Shown: positions 9,203 through 19,020, counted from the first letter of the stretch. The stretch: DNA of 64,000 nt from Huiozyma naganishii CBS 8797 (GCF_000348985.1 NC_035924.1:620001-684000), one strand, 5' to 3'. Numbers and translations are program-made. The notes: generated by a model from the letters alone, not told the origin.

Positions 9203-10408
9203 TCACACCCAGATGGGTTTCCCGTTCTTTTCGATCTCTGTGCTGAGGGTGGCGACCTGTTCTTGCCAGTTGACCAGTCTGTCGCGCATCTTGGCGATCT
9301 GGTCCGCGTTGATGATCCGAGGCTGCACCCACGTGACGGTGACAACCTGTGAGACCTGGTCGATGACCCCCTTCAGCAGCCCGAGACTGATCGACTTCAT
9401 GACGAGGTGTTCGACGTCGTTGACGTCCAAATGGGTCGCTTCCGCGATCGCAGAGAAAGTCAGCACCCTGACGCTACTGGAAAAGATGCTCTCGACAAGC
9501 GTCATCAGGCAGATCTTCTGTCTGAGGAAAGTCTCGTTCGCTGCAAGCACTGGTACCTGCTGCATCTGCTTGGATATCGACTCGTTGAACTTGTCGAAGT
9601 CCCCTTGTGTCAACGACTGCAACATCTGTAGAAGCCAAGCGTACTTGTCTTTACCTCTTAGCGAGTCCATCACTGGGTTATTAAGCAACTCTGCAAAATT
9701 GTACACTTTGTCCCCAAGTAACGCCGCGATGGCAAGGTCATACGCTAGGGACTCCGAGCCCTCCTGTTGCCTTGCGCTAGCGGAAGTAGCATCAGACTCC
9801 AAAGTGGACAAGTACAGTAACGAGTTTGAATAAAAGCTATTGAAGTCCTCCTTGCGCTTGAAGTACAGCGAGTTGACCGAGTAGAAACTGTTCATAATCC
9901 TCAGTGGTAGTTTCCGTTTCGAGTGGTCCCTCAAGGACATGATCGTTGGTTCCAACTCGTTTAAAAGGTCTTTCCCCTGCGCGAGTTCGCCACGCAGCAA
10001 GTGCACGCGGCAGGTCTCCAAGTCGATGAGTAGCTGTGCGTCCCTGTGGTCACTGAGCCCGCTGTTTCTGCTCTGCTCCATCTCCTTGTCGAGCACAGTA
10101 AACCGCTCCCGCAGTTGGCTCAAGTAGTTTAGAGAGTCCCTTCCGTCCTCCGCCAACGCCGCAAGCAGAAAGTCCACGACATCGAGTTGGTTAACTTTGT
10201 CAATAAACCGGGACACAAACACATCGTACAGCTTCAGTCTCAGCCCAGCAGAGGCGTCCTCGGCAAAGAACTGCTTCAACACAAGCGTCAACTGGTGCCA
10301 CAACTTCGCCTCGTAGAGGGACTCAAACTGCTCGAAAACGGGGCGAGCCTCGGCGGGGCACTGCCCAGAAAGCTCCGCAAGCACGGTGTCTATCTCATGG
10401 TTGCTCAT
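9203..10408 (-). CDS. RPN9: 26S proteasome lid subunit RPN9
   Basis: The product has 401 residues (S. cerevisiae Rpn9: 393). It is a PCI-domain subunit of the 19S regulatory lid. The N-terminus SNHEIDTVLAEL and the motifs FEQFESLYEAKLW and SFYSVNSLYFKRKEDFNSFY match Rpn9 strongly; the winged-helix PCI part lies near residues 200-365. The ATG at 10408 was chosen because the only extension upstream begins with TTG and homologues start at this Met. Its start lies 183 bp from that of DYN2, on the opposite strand. Confidence 0.95.
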   Translation of the reverse strand: MSNHEIDTVLAELSGQCPAEARPVFEQFESLYEAKLWHQLTLVLKQFFAEDASAGLRLKLYDVFVSRFIDKVNQLDVVDFLLAALAEDGRDSLNYLSQLRERFTVLDKEMEQSRNSGLSDHRDAQLLIDLETCRVHLLRGELAQGKDLLNELEPTIMSLRDHSKRKLPLRIMNSFYSVNSLYFKRKEDFNSFYSNSLLYLSTLESDATSASARQQEGSESLAYDLAIAALLGDKVYNFAELLNNPVMDSLRGKDKYAWLLQMLQSLTQGDFDKFNESISKQMQQVPVLAANETFLRQKICLMTLVESIFSSSVRVLTFSAIAEATHLDVNDVEHLVMKSISLGLLKGVIDQVSQVVTVTWVQPRIINADQIAKMRDRLVNWQEQVATLSTEIEKNGKPIWV

Positions 10409-10469
10409 CCTCAATATGATTGACCTGATTGCACTGTTCAAACTCTGAAGGAACTCTGGGGTCTCTTCA

Positions 10470-10478
10470 TTTGCCGTC
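10470..10478 (-). promoter_or_regulatory. weak Rpn4 (PACE)-like site upstream of RPN9
   Basis: On the RPN9 strand this reads GACGGCAAA, two mismatches from the proteasome element GGTGGCAAA. It lies about 62-70 bp before the RPN9 ATG, the usual place for such a site. The match is weak and could be chance. Confidence 0.28.
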
Positions 10479-10591
10479 GGAATCCCAATGTTTTAAATTT
10501 AAACTAAAAGTTGAAGCTGTTGACGACAACGATCTGGAGGGCCAGATTCACTGCAGTAGATCGTTCAGCAGACACATTCACGACCGCCACG

Positions 10592-11068
10592 ATGTCAGCA
10601 CATGGTGCAGGAGAGATCCCAGAACGTATGTCCCCATGTGTTACTCCACAGAGTGATTGACAGCCTCAATACTAACAAACAACTGGACCGCCGCCCCCAT
10701 GTCCCTTTACCGAACAGCTATCCTCAAGGCATCAGACATTGTATGTTATCCATTGTAGAGACGGTATACACCATTGCAACAGCTTCATAGTTACTAACAC
10801 GCACGCACGTACGAACGCACGCACGCACACTTTGTAACAGTCCGATGAGATGAGAGACGCGGTGTACGAACAGACAAGACTTGCGATGGCGGAGCACACA
10901 GTGGAGAGAGACATTGCGAGCACGCTGAAGAAGGCACTTGACGCGGAGTTTGGCGGACCTTGGCACGTCGTTGTTGGGAAGAACTTCGGGTCGTACGTCA
11001 CGCACGAGAAGGCGCACTTCTTGTACTTCTACATCGGACCGCTCGCCTTCCTCGTCTTCAAGACCTGA
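10592..11068 (+). CDS. DYN2: dynein light chain DYN2, three exons
   Basis: Exons are 10592-10625, 10718-10740 and 10841-11068, joined to 94 residues (S. cerevisiae Dyn2: 92). The LC8 light chain serves dynein and the nuclear pore. Both introns start GTATGT and carry perfect TACTAAC branch sites at 10670-10676 and 10792-10798; acceptors are CAG at 10717 and 10840. The splice product reads PILKASDISDEMRD before the third exon, matching the S. cerevisiae segment PIVKASDITDKLKED, which fixes both junctions. The C-terminal [17 protein letters not shown] and [13 protein letters not shown] are LC8 signatures. Two introns are also present in S. cerevisiae DYN2. Exons 1 and 2 are only 34 and 23 nt long. 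Confidence 0.94.
10626..10717 (+). other. DYN2 intron 1
   Basis: 92 nt: GTATGT donor, TACTAAC at 10670-10676, CAG acceptor. The position is set by the reading frame of the spliced protein. Confidence 0.9.
10741..10840 (+). other. DYN2 intron 2
   Basis: 100 nt: GTATGT donor, TACTAAC at 10792-10798, CAG acceptor. A run of ACGC/ACGT tetranucleotides (about 10799-10830) fills the space between branch site and acceptor. Confidence 0.9.
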
Positions 11069-11276
11069 ACAGCCCCATGTACCAGTACGTATCGATATAT
11101 AAGAACAACGGTAGCGGCAGTACTGCTCATCCCAGCGCCTCCAGGCGACCAAATCATCGCTTCTTCGAGTCTTCGAGAGTCAGAGTTGAACTCGATTAGA
11201 ACTCGAACAGTTGCGACGCATCGAAGAAGAGAGACACAGTAGAGGAAGATCAGTTGCTGCAGGGTACTGGTACACG

Positions 11277-12431
11277 ATGGCACTGACAACTGGGGCAGCT
11301 GCTGAGACGGCCAAGAAAGTTGGGAGGCCCGGGAGACGGAAGTTGGACGTCGAGGCGAAGAACAAGCGGACGCAGCAGAACCGGGTCGCGCAGCGGGCGT
11401 ATCGTGAGCGGAAGGAGGCGAAGCTGAGGACGTTAGAGCACAAAATAGCCGCGCTGGAGCGGCTGAACAGTTACAACGAGGACCGCGCGGAGCTGATGGC
11501 TGCGCACCTTCGGGATCTGCTCGGTGAGGCGAACAAGTTCCGTGGGGAGAAGCCCAGGGACAAAACCGTCCGAGAGCTGTTGACCGCGCGGGACCCGACT
11601 CGAGACACACTGCGACGGGAGCTCGAGGCTGCGGAGGATGCGCACTCGGCGAACGAGGCAACGGCTGCGGCAGCGGTTGTCGCTGACCCGGTACCGCAAG
11701 CAAACGACAAGCCCATCTCGACGGCTACGCCGTCAAGCACGCGGAGCGAACCGTCAGTGGCCACCACATCTACATCTACATCTACATCCTCATCTACAGC
11801 GGGTCACGACGGCAGTAAAGAACCATCCGTGGTGCAGGTGCCTCTGTCCAACAACTGGGACGACCTCATGTTCTACCCAGCTGGACGNNNNNNNNNNNNN
11901 NNNNNNNGTGACGACCTCACGGGCGAGCAGTTCTACAGGTCCTTCGGGCTGGACAGCAACGATCTGAACCTGACCAACACGTGGAACTCGCGACAGCAGG
12001 ACAGCAACGACGCGTTCCTCACCTCTGTGGATACACCACTCGCGTTCCCAGACATATGGAACGACACGGGTGCACTTGCTCCTGCTGCTCCTGCCACCAC
12101 GGTCCTCCAAGATACACCCCCGGACGTGCTGCCAGAAGGGTGCGATTGCGGCGGACGCTGCCTCACGGACATCAAGTGCGATCTGCTGACAAGAAGAGTG
12201 ATGAACAACGAGTCCCTGCGGTCGATCATCGCGGAGAAGCGCTGCGGGTCCAACGATACCTGTGCCCACGTCATCCGAACGCTGACCCAGTCCCCACATT
12301 ACCAAGAGAACGACTTGGAGGACCTCTGCCAGGAACTGATGGTCAAATGCAAGTTCGACACGCACGACGCTTCGATAACCGTAGGTCGCGAAGACGTACG
12401 GTCCGCGTTGGAAAGACACATTGCAGCATGA
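11277..12431 (+). CDS. CAD1: YAP1/CAD1-type bZIP transcription factor (contains an assembly gap)
   Basis: A bZIP factor of the fungal YAP family that controls oxidative, metal and drug stress genes. The basic region KRTQQNRVAQRAYRERKE (about residues 33-50) has the YAP-specific QNRxAQRAxR core, followed by a leucine zipper. The C-terminal cysteine-rich domain is recognisable (CAHVIRTLTQSPHY, then LCQELMVKCKF and a terminus like that of Yap1). The length of about 384 residues and the neighbours (DYN2, SIP1) point to CAD1/YAP2 rather than the 650-residue YAP1, but one pre-duplication-type gene may serve both. Twenty N at 11888-11907 hide about seven codons; the downstream frame is right, given the cysteine domain. 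I start at the ATG at 11277; upstream in frame there is only TTG. Confidence 0.85.
   Translation: MALTTGAAAETAKKVGRPGRRKLDVEAKNKRTQQNRVAQRAYRERKEAKLRTLEHKIAALERLNSYNEDRAELMAAHLRDLLGEANKFRGEKPRDKTVRELLTARDPTRDTLRRELEAAEDAHSANEATAAAAVVADPVPQANDKPISTATPSSTRSEPSVATTSTSTSTSSSTAGHDGSKEPSVVQVPLSNNWDDLMFYPAGXXXXXXXXDDLTGEQFYRSFGLDSNDLNLTNTWNSRQQDSNDAFLTSVDTPLAFPDIWNDTGALAPAAPATTVLQDTPPDVLPEGCDCGGRCLTDIKCDLLTRRVMNNESLRSIIAEKRCGSNDTCAHVIRTLTQSPHYQENDLEDLCQELMVKCKFDTHDASITVGREDVRSALERHIAA
11888..11907. other. run of 20 N (sequence gap)
   Basis: Unresolved bases inside the bZIP gene. The true length cannot be read, but the flanking frames agree if it is 2 modulo 3. Confidence 0.99.
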
Positions 12432-12658
12432 TACAGGATACAAGAACCGGCAACTCATCACCATCATCAACTCATCGACATCGAAGCCCTCGACGTTTAG
12501 GAATTTTTCACTTTCGAAACTTTTGAGACGCACCGCTTCAAGGAGTGTGTCAAGTTGAGGGTCCGTTGTTGTTTCAAGTAGGTGTCCCGTTGGCGTTGCA
12601 GTAGTGGGTACATCTGTCTGTGTGTTCTGTTCCGCTGGACTGAAATTTCTGCTGGGAA

Positions 12659-14344
12659 ATGTCTTCGCATTCGCTAGATGAAGGGAATATAGGCAAGAAC
12701 TTGGCTAATCTGCGACTGGACGCTGCTGCGGTTGCTGACGGTGTTCAAACGGACGGCAGTGATGGTACCCGGTCCGTCCGGTCAGACGTGCACAGGCATC
12801 GGCATCATCACAAACACAAGCATGTGCAGGGCACGGAGGCACTGGACCCGGATTCTGGGATCGTTCAGAATCAGGATAGGGTGTTGAACCAGGCAATACT
12901 ACAGCACGCCATTAAAAAGGATATGAAGCGCAAGAGGAACGACTCGAACGCAAGTGGGACGGCCGCCGCAGTGCTCCATAACCACCGCCAGCAGCAACAA
13001 CAAGAGGAGAACGTCGAAGGTCCCACCCTTGTAGGGGCGCAGACTGGTGCTGCTTCCGGTGAGATGTCTGCCACAGCGGCAATAATGCTGAAATTGTACG
13101 GGGATAAGAACCAGCTGGCCCACGAGGTGCACGAAGCGCGTGAAGTGCACGAGGTGAAGTCCGCTGCAAGTAACGTTAGACTACCGGAAGTGAAAAAGAT
13201 CAAGAAGCCGTTACCAGAGAAAGAAACAGAGAAGGTGAGGACTCAAGTTGCTGCTGCAGACGAACAGTTCTCCAACTTCTCGGACTTTGAAAACGAAAAC
13301 GTAAGAGTCATTTTGAAATGGAGGGACCCGCAATTGCAACCATACCAAGGGACGGGCGCCGCCATAAAGAGCCACGACATATACTCCACCTTGAGGGCTA
13401 TTAAATCAGAATTGATCACACCGGAAAGGGAAAATAAGGAGGACCTTCTGTATCTGGATTACGATGCCAAGAAGAAGGACTGGTTCGTGCCTGACCTGTA
13501 CTTACCCCCAGGCATTTACAGGTTAAAGTTCCTCATAAACGGCATGCTACTGCATTCGAATTTTTTGCCCACAGCAACTGACGCGGCCGGTACCATTGTC
13601 AATTGGTTTGAAGTTTTACCAGGGTACGAAACCATCGAACCGTACCGTGACGAGAGCATGATTGGGCAAGACGACGAATCGATCGACTCGCAGCCGTACA
13701 AATCAACCACTGATGTGACAGACTACGCGGGGATCTCCAGATCAAGCTCTGTGGTATCCAAACATTCCAAGTCCAATTTGAGGTTGCCGAACTTGCACAT
13801 TACTTCTTTGAACAAGGAAAGCTCGGCGAGTGTTAATGAAGCTAACGAAACTAATGAAGGCAACGACATACAGCTGCTACCTGAACCAAAATACGAGTAC
13901 TCGACAGAGATCCCTGAACTGTTCCAATTTGACGATGTTAACACGCGGAAAACGAACGATATCAAAGAGGTAAGAAAGGAGAGCAAGCTAGAGACGCTCT
14001 ACCCGAACGGGAAATTTGACTTCACACTAGCAAGAGTCGTTAACTCAAACCAGGATGCCCTCTTTGCCAGTATTCAAAAAATTGGAAAAATGACCACAGA
14101 GGAGGCAGAGGAATACTTTCTAACGAAGTTCAAAGTCTCTGACCTCCCCATCTACTTGAACTCGACGTACTTGAACAAAAACTTTAGTGGAGAGGTCAAT
14201 CACATTATCCCACATGTCAACTTGAGACACCTTTTAACGACATCCATTAAGGAAGACATCATCTGTGTCGGTTGCACAACGAGATACGCGGGGAAATTCA
14301 TAACTCAAGTCATTTACGCACCATGCTCCTACGACAAACAGTAA
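12659..14344 (+). CDS. SIP1: SNF1 kinase beta subunit SIP1
   Basis: The product has 561 residues. SIP1/SIP2/GAL83 proteins tether the Snf1 kinase and its gamma subunit and set localisation. A variable N-terminal half with His-rich and Gln-rich stretches precedes a glycogen-binding-like domain (VRVILKWRDPQL to about PGYETIEPY, residues 218-325), and the ASC domain forms the C-terminus (HVNLRHLLTTSIKEDIICVGCTTRYAGKFITQVIYAPC). The context, next to the CAD1-type gene and near ARO80, matches S. cerevisiae SIP1 (YDR422), although that protein is longer (815 residues), the difference being in the N-terminal region. The ATG at 12659 is the first in frame. Confidence 0.9.
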   Translation: MSSHSLDEGNIGKNLANLRLDAAAVADGVQTDGSDGTRSVRSDVHRHRHHHKHKHVQGTEALDPDSGIVQNQDRVLNQAILQHAIKKDMKRKRNDSNASGTAAAVLHNHRQQQQQEENVEGPTLVGAQTGAASGEMSATAAIMLKLYGDKNQLAHEVHEAREVHEVKSAASNVRLPEVKKIKKPLPEKETEKVRTQVAAADEQFSNFSDFENENVRVILKWRDPQLQPYQGTGAAIKSHDIYSTLRAIKSELITPERENKEDLLYLDYDAKKKDWFVPDLYLPPGIYRLKFLINGMLLHSNFLPTATDAAGTIVNWFEVLPGYETIEPYRDESMIGQDDESIDSQPYKSTTDVTDYAGISRSSSVVSKHSKSNLRLPNLHITSLNKESSASVNEANETNEGNDIQLLPEPKYEYSTEIPELFQFDDVNTRKTNDIKEVRKESKLETLYPNGKFDFTLARVVNSNQDALFASIQKIGKMTTEEAEEYFLTKFKVSDLPIYLNSTYLNKNFSGEVNHIIPHVNLRHLLTTSIKEDIICVGCTTRYAGKFITQVIYAPCSYDKQ

Positions 14345-14381
14345 GCATGAGTTTGAAACTCAACCCAAACAGCATTCACAT

Positions 14382-14413
<32 letters not shown>
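14382..14413. repeat. (CA)n microsatellite
   Basis: About 16 perfect CA units lie in the 3' untranslated region of SIP1, 37 bp after the stop codon. Confidence 0.95.
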
Positions 14414-14415
<2 letters not shown>

Positions 14416-14592
14416 ACCTCCGTACCCCCTCCATCAAACCATTTAATCAATAACTTATTCATATGGATATTCACACATACGCTATGAACATGTTTTATAG
14501 TATATAATTGTTCCTGTACCCTTTATAATTCACCCAATGTACCCTCTGGATTTTAACGTTTTGTTTTCTCTTCTGGTAATCCATGTCCTGCT

Positions 14593-15567
14593 TTACTGGA
14601 GATTGCACAAGATCACCATGGTCTGACAGGCACCGTCACTGTTTAAGAGAATGTCTTCTAACTTACAGTTCTCCAAATTATTCAGCGAAAAATCAGCATC
14701 ATAGATAACCCAGTCGTCATCCTGTAGTTGCCTCACCGCATGCCAGAGCTTCCCCGATGCGTCATCTTTACCCAACAGAGAAACAACGTTTATTGTAAGG
14801 TCTCTGTTATAATTATCCACATGGTTCACTCTAGCTTGAACGCGATGTAGAGGATAATGTCTGAGGGCTCTACAACTGCAGTCCCGCTCCTCATGACAGT
14901 AACCGATTTCAAAACTGTCTTCGTAACTCTCAAAACTCTTTAATGATAACGTATCTGAAGTATCGGTTAAAGTTCTAAGTATTGGGTTCACCGCAAAGGC
15001 ATTCTCACATATGTTTTGCTTGAATTGTTTTGCAAAATTAATTGTAAGTCCCTCGAGTTCATCCTCGTAATCCGAGCAATCTTCTTCTTCTGCATTCTCA
15101 GTTTTAGAAAGCCAGCCAAATTCCGGCGTAGAAATTATTCCCCGTTCACATTCCTCCATAAGATACCCCATGCAATACAGATCCTGTTTGTAAAACTCGT
15201 ATAGCTTCTCATCCGAGTTGGAAATGGGGAAAATTGTCAGCCAACCATTGTGCCCATGAAATGTTAAAAACTCATCGATGCTGGTACCGAATGTGCTCGA
15301 AAGCAACTTCTTGCTCAAATGTTCATCCAAACTACCGTTTCGAAGACCGTAGGGGGAAGTCACTAGCAAAAGCCTGCGTTGCAATTTTGTGGTCTGCTTC
15401 CCTCCGAAATAGTGAGCCAAAAAACTGCATAGCTGGTTTCGCTTGATTAGATTATCATTGAGTTCTTCAAAATTTCCAGCCACCAAATTATCAATGTACC
15501 AAAACCAAAAATTATTACTTTCCCGACATTGATTCTTTCCAACTACATAATTCATATAATGCATCAT
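14593..15567 (-). CDS. unrecognised protein of 324 residues
   Basis: I do not recognise this protein. It has an ATG start at 15567 (with alternatives at 15564 and 15555), no signal peptide or obvious membrane segment, aromatic-rich N-terminal sequence (NNFWFWYIDNL), an acidic middle (EEEDCSDYEDELEG) and a small cysteine cluster (CHEERDCSC, about residue 225) followed by a basic HYPLHRVQARVNH. Composition and codon use look like those of a real gene, and nothing on the other strand competes over its full length. It sits between SIP1 and ARO80, genes that are adjacent in S. cerevisiae, so it is an extra gene at this point. A role cannot be given. Confidence 0.7.
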   Translation of the reverse strand: MMHYMNYVVGKNQCRESNNFWFWYIDNLVAGNFEELNDNLIKRNQLCSFLAHYFGGKQTTKLQRRLLLVTSPYGLRNGSLDEHLSKKLLSSTFGTSIDEFLTFHGHNGWLTIFPISNSDEKLYEFYKQDLYCMGYLMEECERGIISTPEFGWLSKTENAEEEDCSDYEDELEGLTINFAKQFKQNICENAFAVNPILRTLTDTSDTLSLKSFESYEDSFEIGYCHEERDCSCRALRHYPLHRVQARVNHVDNYNRDLTINVVSLLGKDDASGKLWHAVRQLQDDDWVIYDADFSLNNLENCKLEDILLNSDGACQTMVILCNLQ

Positions 15568-15994
15568 ACCTGAAGAAAAGCGAATCTCGCTGTACTCTCG
15601 TACTAAAATTATTCGACTTACAAGAAAAAAGTGAAAAAAGTAGGACAGGCAAAAGAAGGGTTAGCCAAGTCACTAATGACACACTATCCTCCGTGTTAGT
15701 ATAGAATTGCTCAAAAATATGAGGATTTATTTATATCGATTAGCTCATTGCAACATTTTTTTCTTGGCCTTGTATAACATTATTATTACCTATTCAGAGT
15801 AAAGTTTCCATTGATAAAGTAAAGAGATGTAGCGTGCGACCTTATCCCCTCAGAAACTCTCCGTGGATGTTTTGGAGCCGGCGCCACAATAGAGTAACCG
15901 CAGCGAAGTCTTTGATAGCGATCACAGACAGAAATTTAAACAACGCCCCCACTATAAAAAATGTCGCTGTGGATTTCCAGTTTAGGCAACGACA
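15568..15994. other. intergenic, upstream of the 324-residue ORF / downstream of ARO80
   Basis: 427 bp with no gene or clear motif. It presumably holds the promoter of the unrecognised ORF and the ARO80 terminator. Confidence 0.6.
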
Positions 15995-18805
15995 TCAGTT
16001 TTGATCGAAATACTGGTACAGTTCCTCGAAGACGTCGTTCCCTGTTCCGCTCTGTAAGAACCGCTGCTCTATCATATCCGTCCATGGTTCGACAAACTCG
16101 AGTCCGATTTCAGCGTTTCCTGAGAACCAATTCGTTACCTCATCCGGGAGCGATCCCGTAAGACGATCGGTAGTCGATTGACTAGCGGCCCCGGTTCCTT
16201 CCGTAGTTCCAAGGTGGTTGCGATCTCCGTTAAGGGATCCGTTTACAATATTGTTGTTTGCGGTATCCTCGGTGTTGCGGCCTGTTGTCTCGTTAATGTC
16301 ACTTAAGGGCACGGTGCGCAATCTGTTGGCAGTAATATGTGCTGTATTCGCGCAACCACCTGCGCTCCCTGCGGCAATTTCGCCGTCCCGCCCCTCGTAT
16401 GTTGGCGATATAGCGTATTTTGTGGTTGCATTGTTCGGAAAGGGTATTTTCTTGCTGGAATCTTTCTCAGATTCCAATTCCCTACACAGATACAACAGTA
16501 TGGCGGAGTAACGCATCGATAAATGAAGCTCATCCGGTGTAGCCTCCTTTAAAGTCATTGCTGCCATCTTGATGGTGTTTGCGGTGTCCTTCACAGAGAT
16601 GCTGCACAGTTTCAAAATTGTTCTCACCTCAGCTTCAGAGGACCCACCTCCGCCAATAGAGGTAGCGTTGAGAATGAGACAACATTTCACCAAAAATGAA
16701 ACCGCCCTAACCAGTCGCATGACCCATCGTACTGGCATGTACTTCAACAGGTTCAATTTATGCACGCGGAAGGCAGAGAAAATTATCTCTTTGGCTGCAT
16801 TGAAAGCGATTTCAACATACTTGGCATTCTGAGTAATTTCACTCACTGTTAGTTCGGCCCTTTTAAAATCTGCCTGTAAAGCGAGAGAGTATATATAAAG
16901 TTGGCTATACCGGTAGTCACAAATTATACTCTCGCTATCAATGTTTTTGGAGAGCTCGTACATTGCTCGCTTGTCTCCTCTGGTGGTAGTTGTGTACGGA
17001 TTCGCACTTGGTGCGATTAGTAAGTTTTTGTAAACGTTGTGCCATCCTTCCATAAGGGGAGAAAGGATGCTCAAAACCGAAAGATTATGTAGTTGGTTGT
17101 TTGACGCCAACTTCTTTCTACCCCTATCGTAGTAGATGGTATCATAGCCTAAAAGCATTATGTTTGTTAGCTCGATTTTAGCCTTTTGAGCGTAAGAAAA
17201 TTGTAATGGGAAAGGTGGAGTTTCTTGATTATCGGATCTGCGCTCGAGTGAATAGTATAAGATAAATTCGTCATTTAAAAACTCCCTTTCCAGGTCTGAA
17301 AGATCATTCGAATATTCATTTCTCTGGCGTTGGAATAAATCCTCCATTTGCAGAGAGCTTAAAATGTGCCTCCATCTTGTGTGACTATTAGTGTTTTCTA
17401 ACATTTGTTTCATGAAAGCTTGTTCGCTGCAAGTAGATTCATGACTTGATCCACTGGAGTTCAATGGATCACTCGTATAATTATTTGTCCCACCTTGGAG
17501 AACATTGAAATTACCACTCAGTACTGGTTTCTGGTTCATATTCATTGATGCAAAGGCGTCTGATATATGCGTAGCGACACACACTTTTGCGTTAGTTTCC
17601 ATAAACCCCATATCCTGTGCTAGCCTCACAGCACTCCCAGTAAGCATCCATGCCATTCTATCACTTCTTCTAATCGCCTTTGTACCGGTTAGTTCCTCAG
17701 CTTCATCGTTTGATAATTCGCTAACGGCTTCGTCGTCATCATTGGCGTAGTCTGATTTTTTCCAGTGTATCTGCCTTGGATTCCATTCGGTGAATAGTAT
17801 AAATGCAAGGACAGTCCCAATTGACCTTGTGCTTGCCTCACCCCAGATAGTCTTTGAAAGCATCACTTGACAATTGTCCCATAGTTTTTCATGAACTTCA
17901 AAGTTACGTTTATTGTAATCACCGTTGTCGAAACCAAACTCACTAAAAGAATGGTATCTAGTGGATATTGTAAGAATGGCACATAGCAAGATTGGGTATT
18001 CCAAAAGCTCTAGAGGATCCTGCAATTGCAACGGTATATACGGGAAAAACGGATGCATGGTGCAGAAAAATGCATCGATAAAGGCAGTTGCTTCCTGTTC
18101 TGAGAGAAGCCCATTCTCACCTATACACTTAATATCTTTCAATGTCTTCGGAACTTTTGATTTGGTGTTCTTCGATTTTTCAATTAGCTGTACCTTATTT
18201 TGTGTTTCTATTTCCTGTAGTAGGGTCTTGGTTGGATTACTGGGCATGCCAAGTCCTAATGACGAAGCAAATCCGGTCGGTGTTTTTGATCCAAGTCGGC
18301 TAATCTCCAAAGATGGAGTACTTCTGTCTGAGGGTAAAGTTTTCTTCATCAACCCTTTGTTCAATGTATTGGAAACTGTTCCTGCAGCCTGCGCCAAAAA
18401 TGCCAATGTATTGTGCATCGATGTTAGTTCTAACTTCCATCCAGTATTCGGATTAGCCTCATTGCCCATTTCTGACCTGTTCTGTATCAGACCTGGTGAC
18501 ACGGTAACAGCAAGAGCAGGGAGAGCCAGCTCGTTTTTTTTAACAGGGACCGTATCCACCGTTGGGATTCCATTCGTTGCTTCCCCCGTTACCATATCTT
18601 GCTCTTTGCCTGTTTTAGCGGTGAACGTACAGTTTTTCGACTCTCTCTTGCATCTAGCACAAGGAGGAGGGTGCGGATTATCGCTGGGGCCAAAGTCACA
18701 TCTGACTTTTTTAATCCTGCAATTAGTACAGGCCTTAAATCCTCTTATCCAGTGCGTTTGGGGGCCTACCGCTTTCCCTCTCATATTCTTACCATTTCCA
18801 GTCAT
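15995..18805 (-). CDS. ARO80: Zn2Cys6 activator ARO80
   Basis: The product has 936 residues (S. cerevisiae Aro80: about 950). Aro80 activates aromatic amino-acid catabolism genes such as ARO9 and ARO10. The zinc cluster is complete: Cys at 26, 29, 36, 49, 52 and 59 with spacing C-x2-C-x6-C-x12-C-x2-C-x6-C, and the long fourth loop with NPHPPPCARCKRE is typical of Aro80. The fungal transcription-factor middle homology region follows (about residues 230-700). Neighbouring HKR1 on one side matches S. cerevisiae YDR420-421. The ATG at 18805 opens the frame. Confidence 0.92.
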   Translation of the reverse strand: MTGNGKNMRGKAVGPQTHWIRGFKACTNCRIKKVRCDFGPSDNPHPPPCARCKRESKNCTFTAKTGKEQDMVTGEATNGIPTVDTVPVKKNELALPALAVTVSPGLIQNRSEMGNEANPNTGWKLELTSMHNTLAFLAQAAGTVSNTLNKGLMKKTLPSDRSTPSLEISRLGSKTPTGFASSLGLGMPSNPTKTLLQEIETQNKVQLIEKSKNTKSKVPKTLKDIKCIGENGLLSEQEATAFIDAFFCTMHPFFPYIPLQLQDPLELLEYPILLCAILTISTRYHSFSEFGFDNGDYNKRNFEVHEKLWDNCQVMLSKTIWGEASTRSIGTVLAFILFTEWNPRQIHWKKSDYANDDDEAVSELSNDEAEELTGTKAIRRSDRMAWMLTGSAVRLAQDMGFMETNAKVCVATHISDAFASMNMNQKPVLSGNFNVLQGGTNNYTSDPLNSSGSSHESTCSEQAFMKQMLENTNSHTRWRHILSSLQMEDLFQRQRNEYSNDLSDLEREFLNDEFILYYSLERRSDNQETPPFPLQFSYAQKAKIELTNIMLLGYDTIYYDRGRKKLASNNQLHNLSVLSILSPLMEGWHNVYKNLLIAPSANPYTTTTRGDKRAMYELSKNIDSESIICDYRYSQLYIYSLALQADFKRAELTVSEITQNAKYVEIAFNAAKEIIFSAFRVHKLNLLKYMPVRWVMRLVRAVSFLVKCCLILNATSIGGGGSSEAEVRTILKLCSISVKDTANTIKMAAMTLKEATPDELHLSMRYSAILLYLCRELESEKDSSKKIPFPNNATTKYAISPTYEGRDGEIAAGSAGGCANTAHITANRLRTVPLSDINETTGRNTEDTANNNIVNGSLNGDRNHLGTTEGTGAASQSTTDRLTGSLPDEVTNWFSGNAEIGLEFVEPWTDMIEQRFLQSGTGNDVFEELYQYFDQN

Positions 18806-19020
18806 TGTAAACCTCTCCAGATACTGCTCATCTCTCGGCTACATTTGACGATGACTTCAAGTTTCGAGTCGCGATGATTCAATGCTTAGAGGTTTCTAAA
18901 AATGGAGATTGTAAAAAAAAACTGGAATGCAATAAATAAGCACAATCCGAAGAAAATAGAATATTAAGTTCAAAAAAAATAATAATGATACAGAATATAG
19001 TGCATCTACATATTAGTTGG

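Noticed and set aside
17925..18848. A 307-codon plus-strand frame.
   Set aside because: Antisense to the ARO80 zinc-cluster region; the ARO80 protein is clearly conserved on the other strand.
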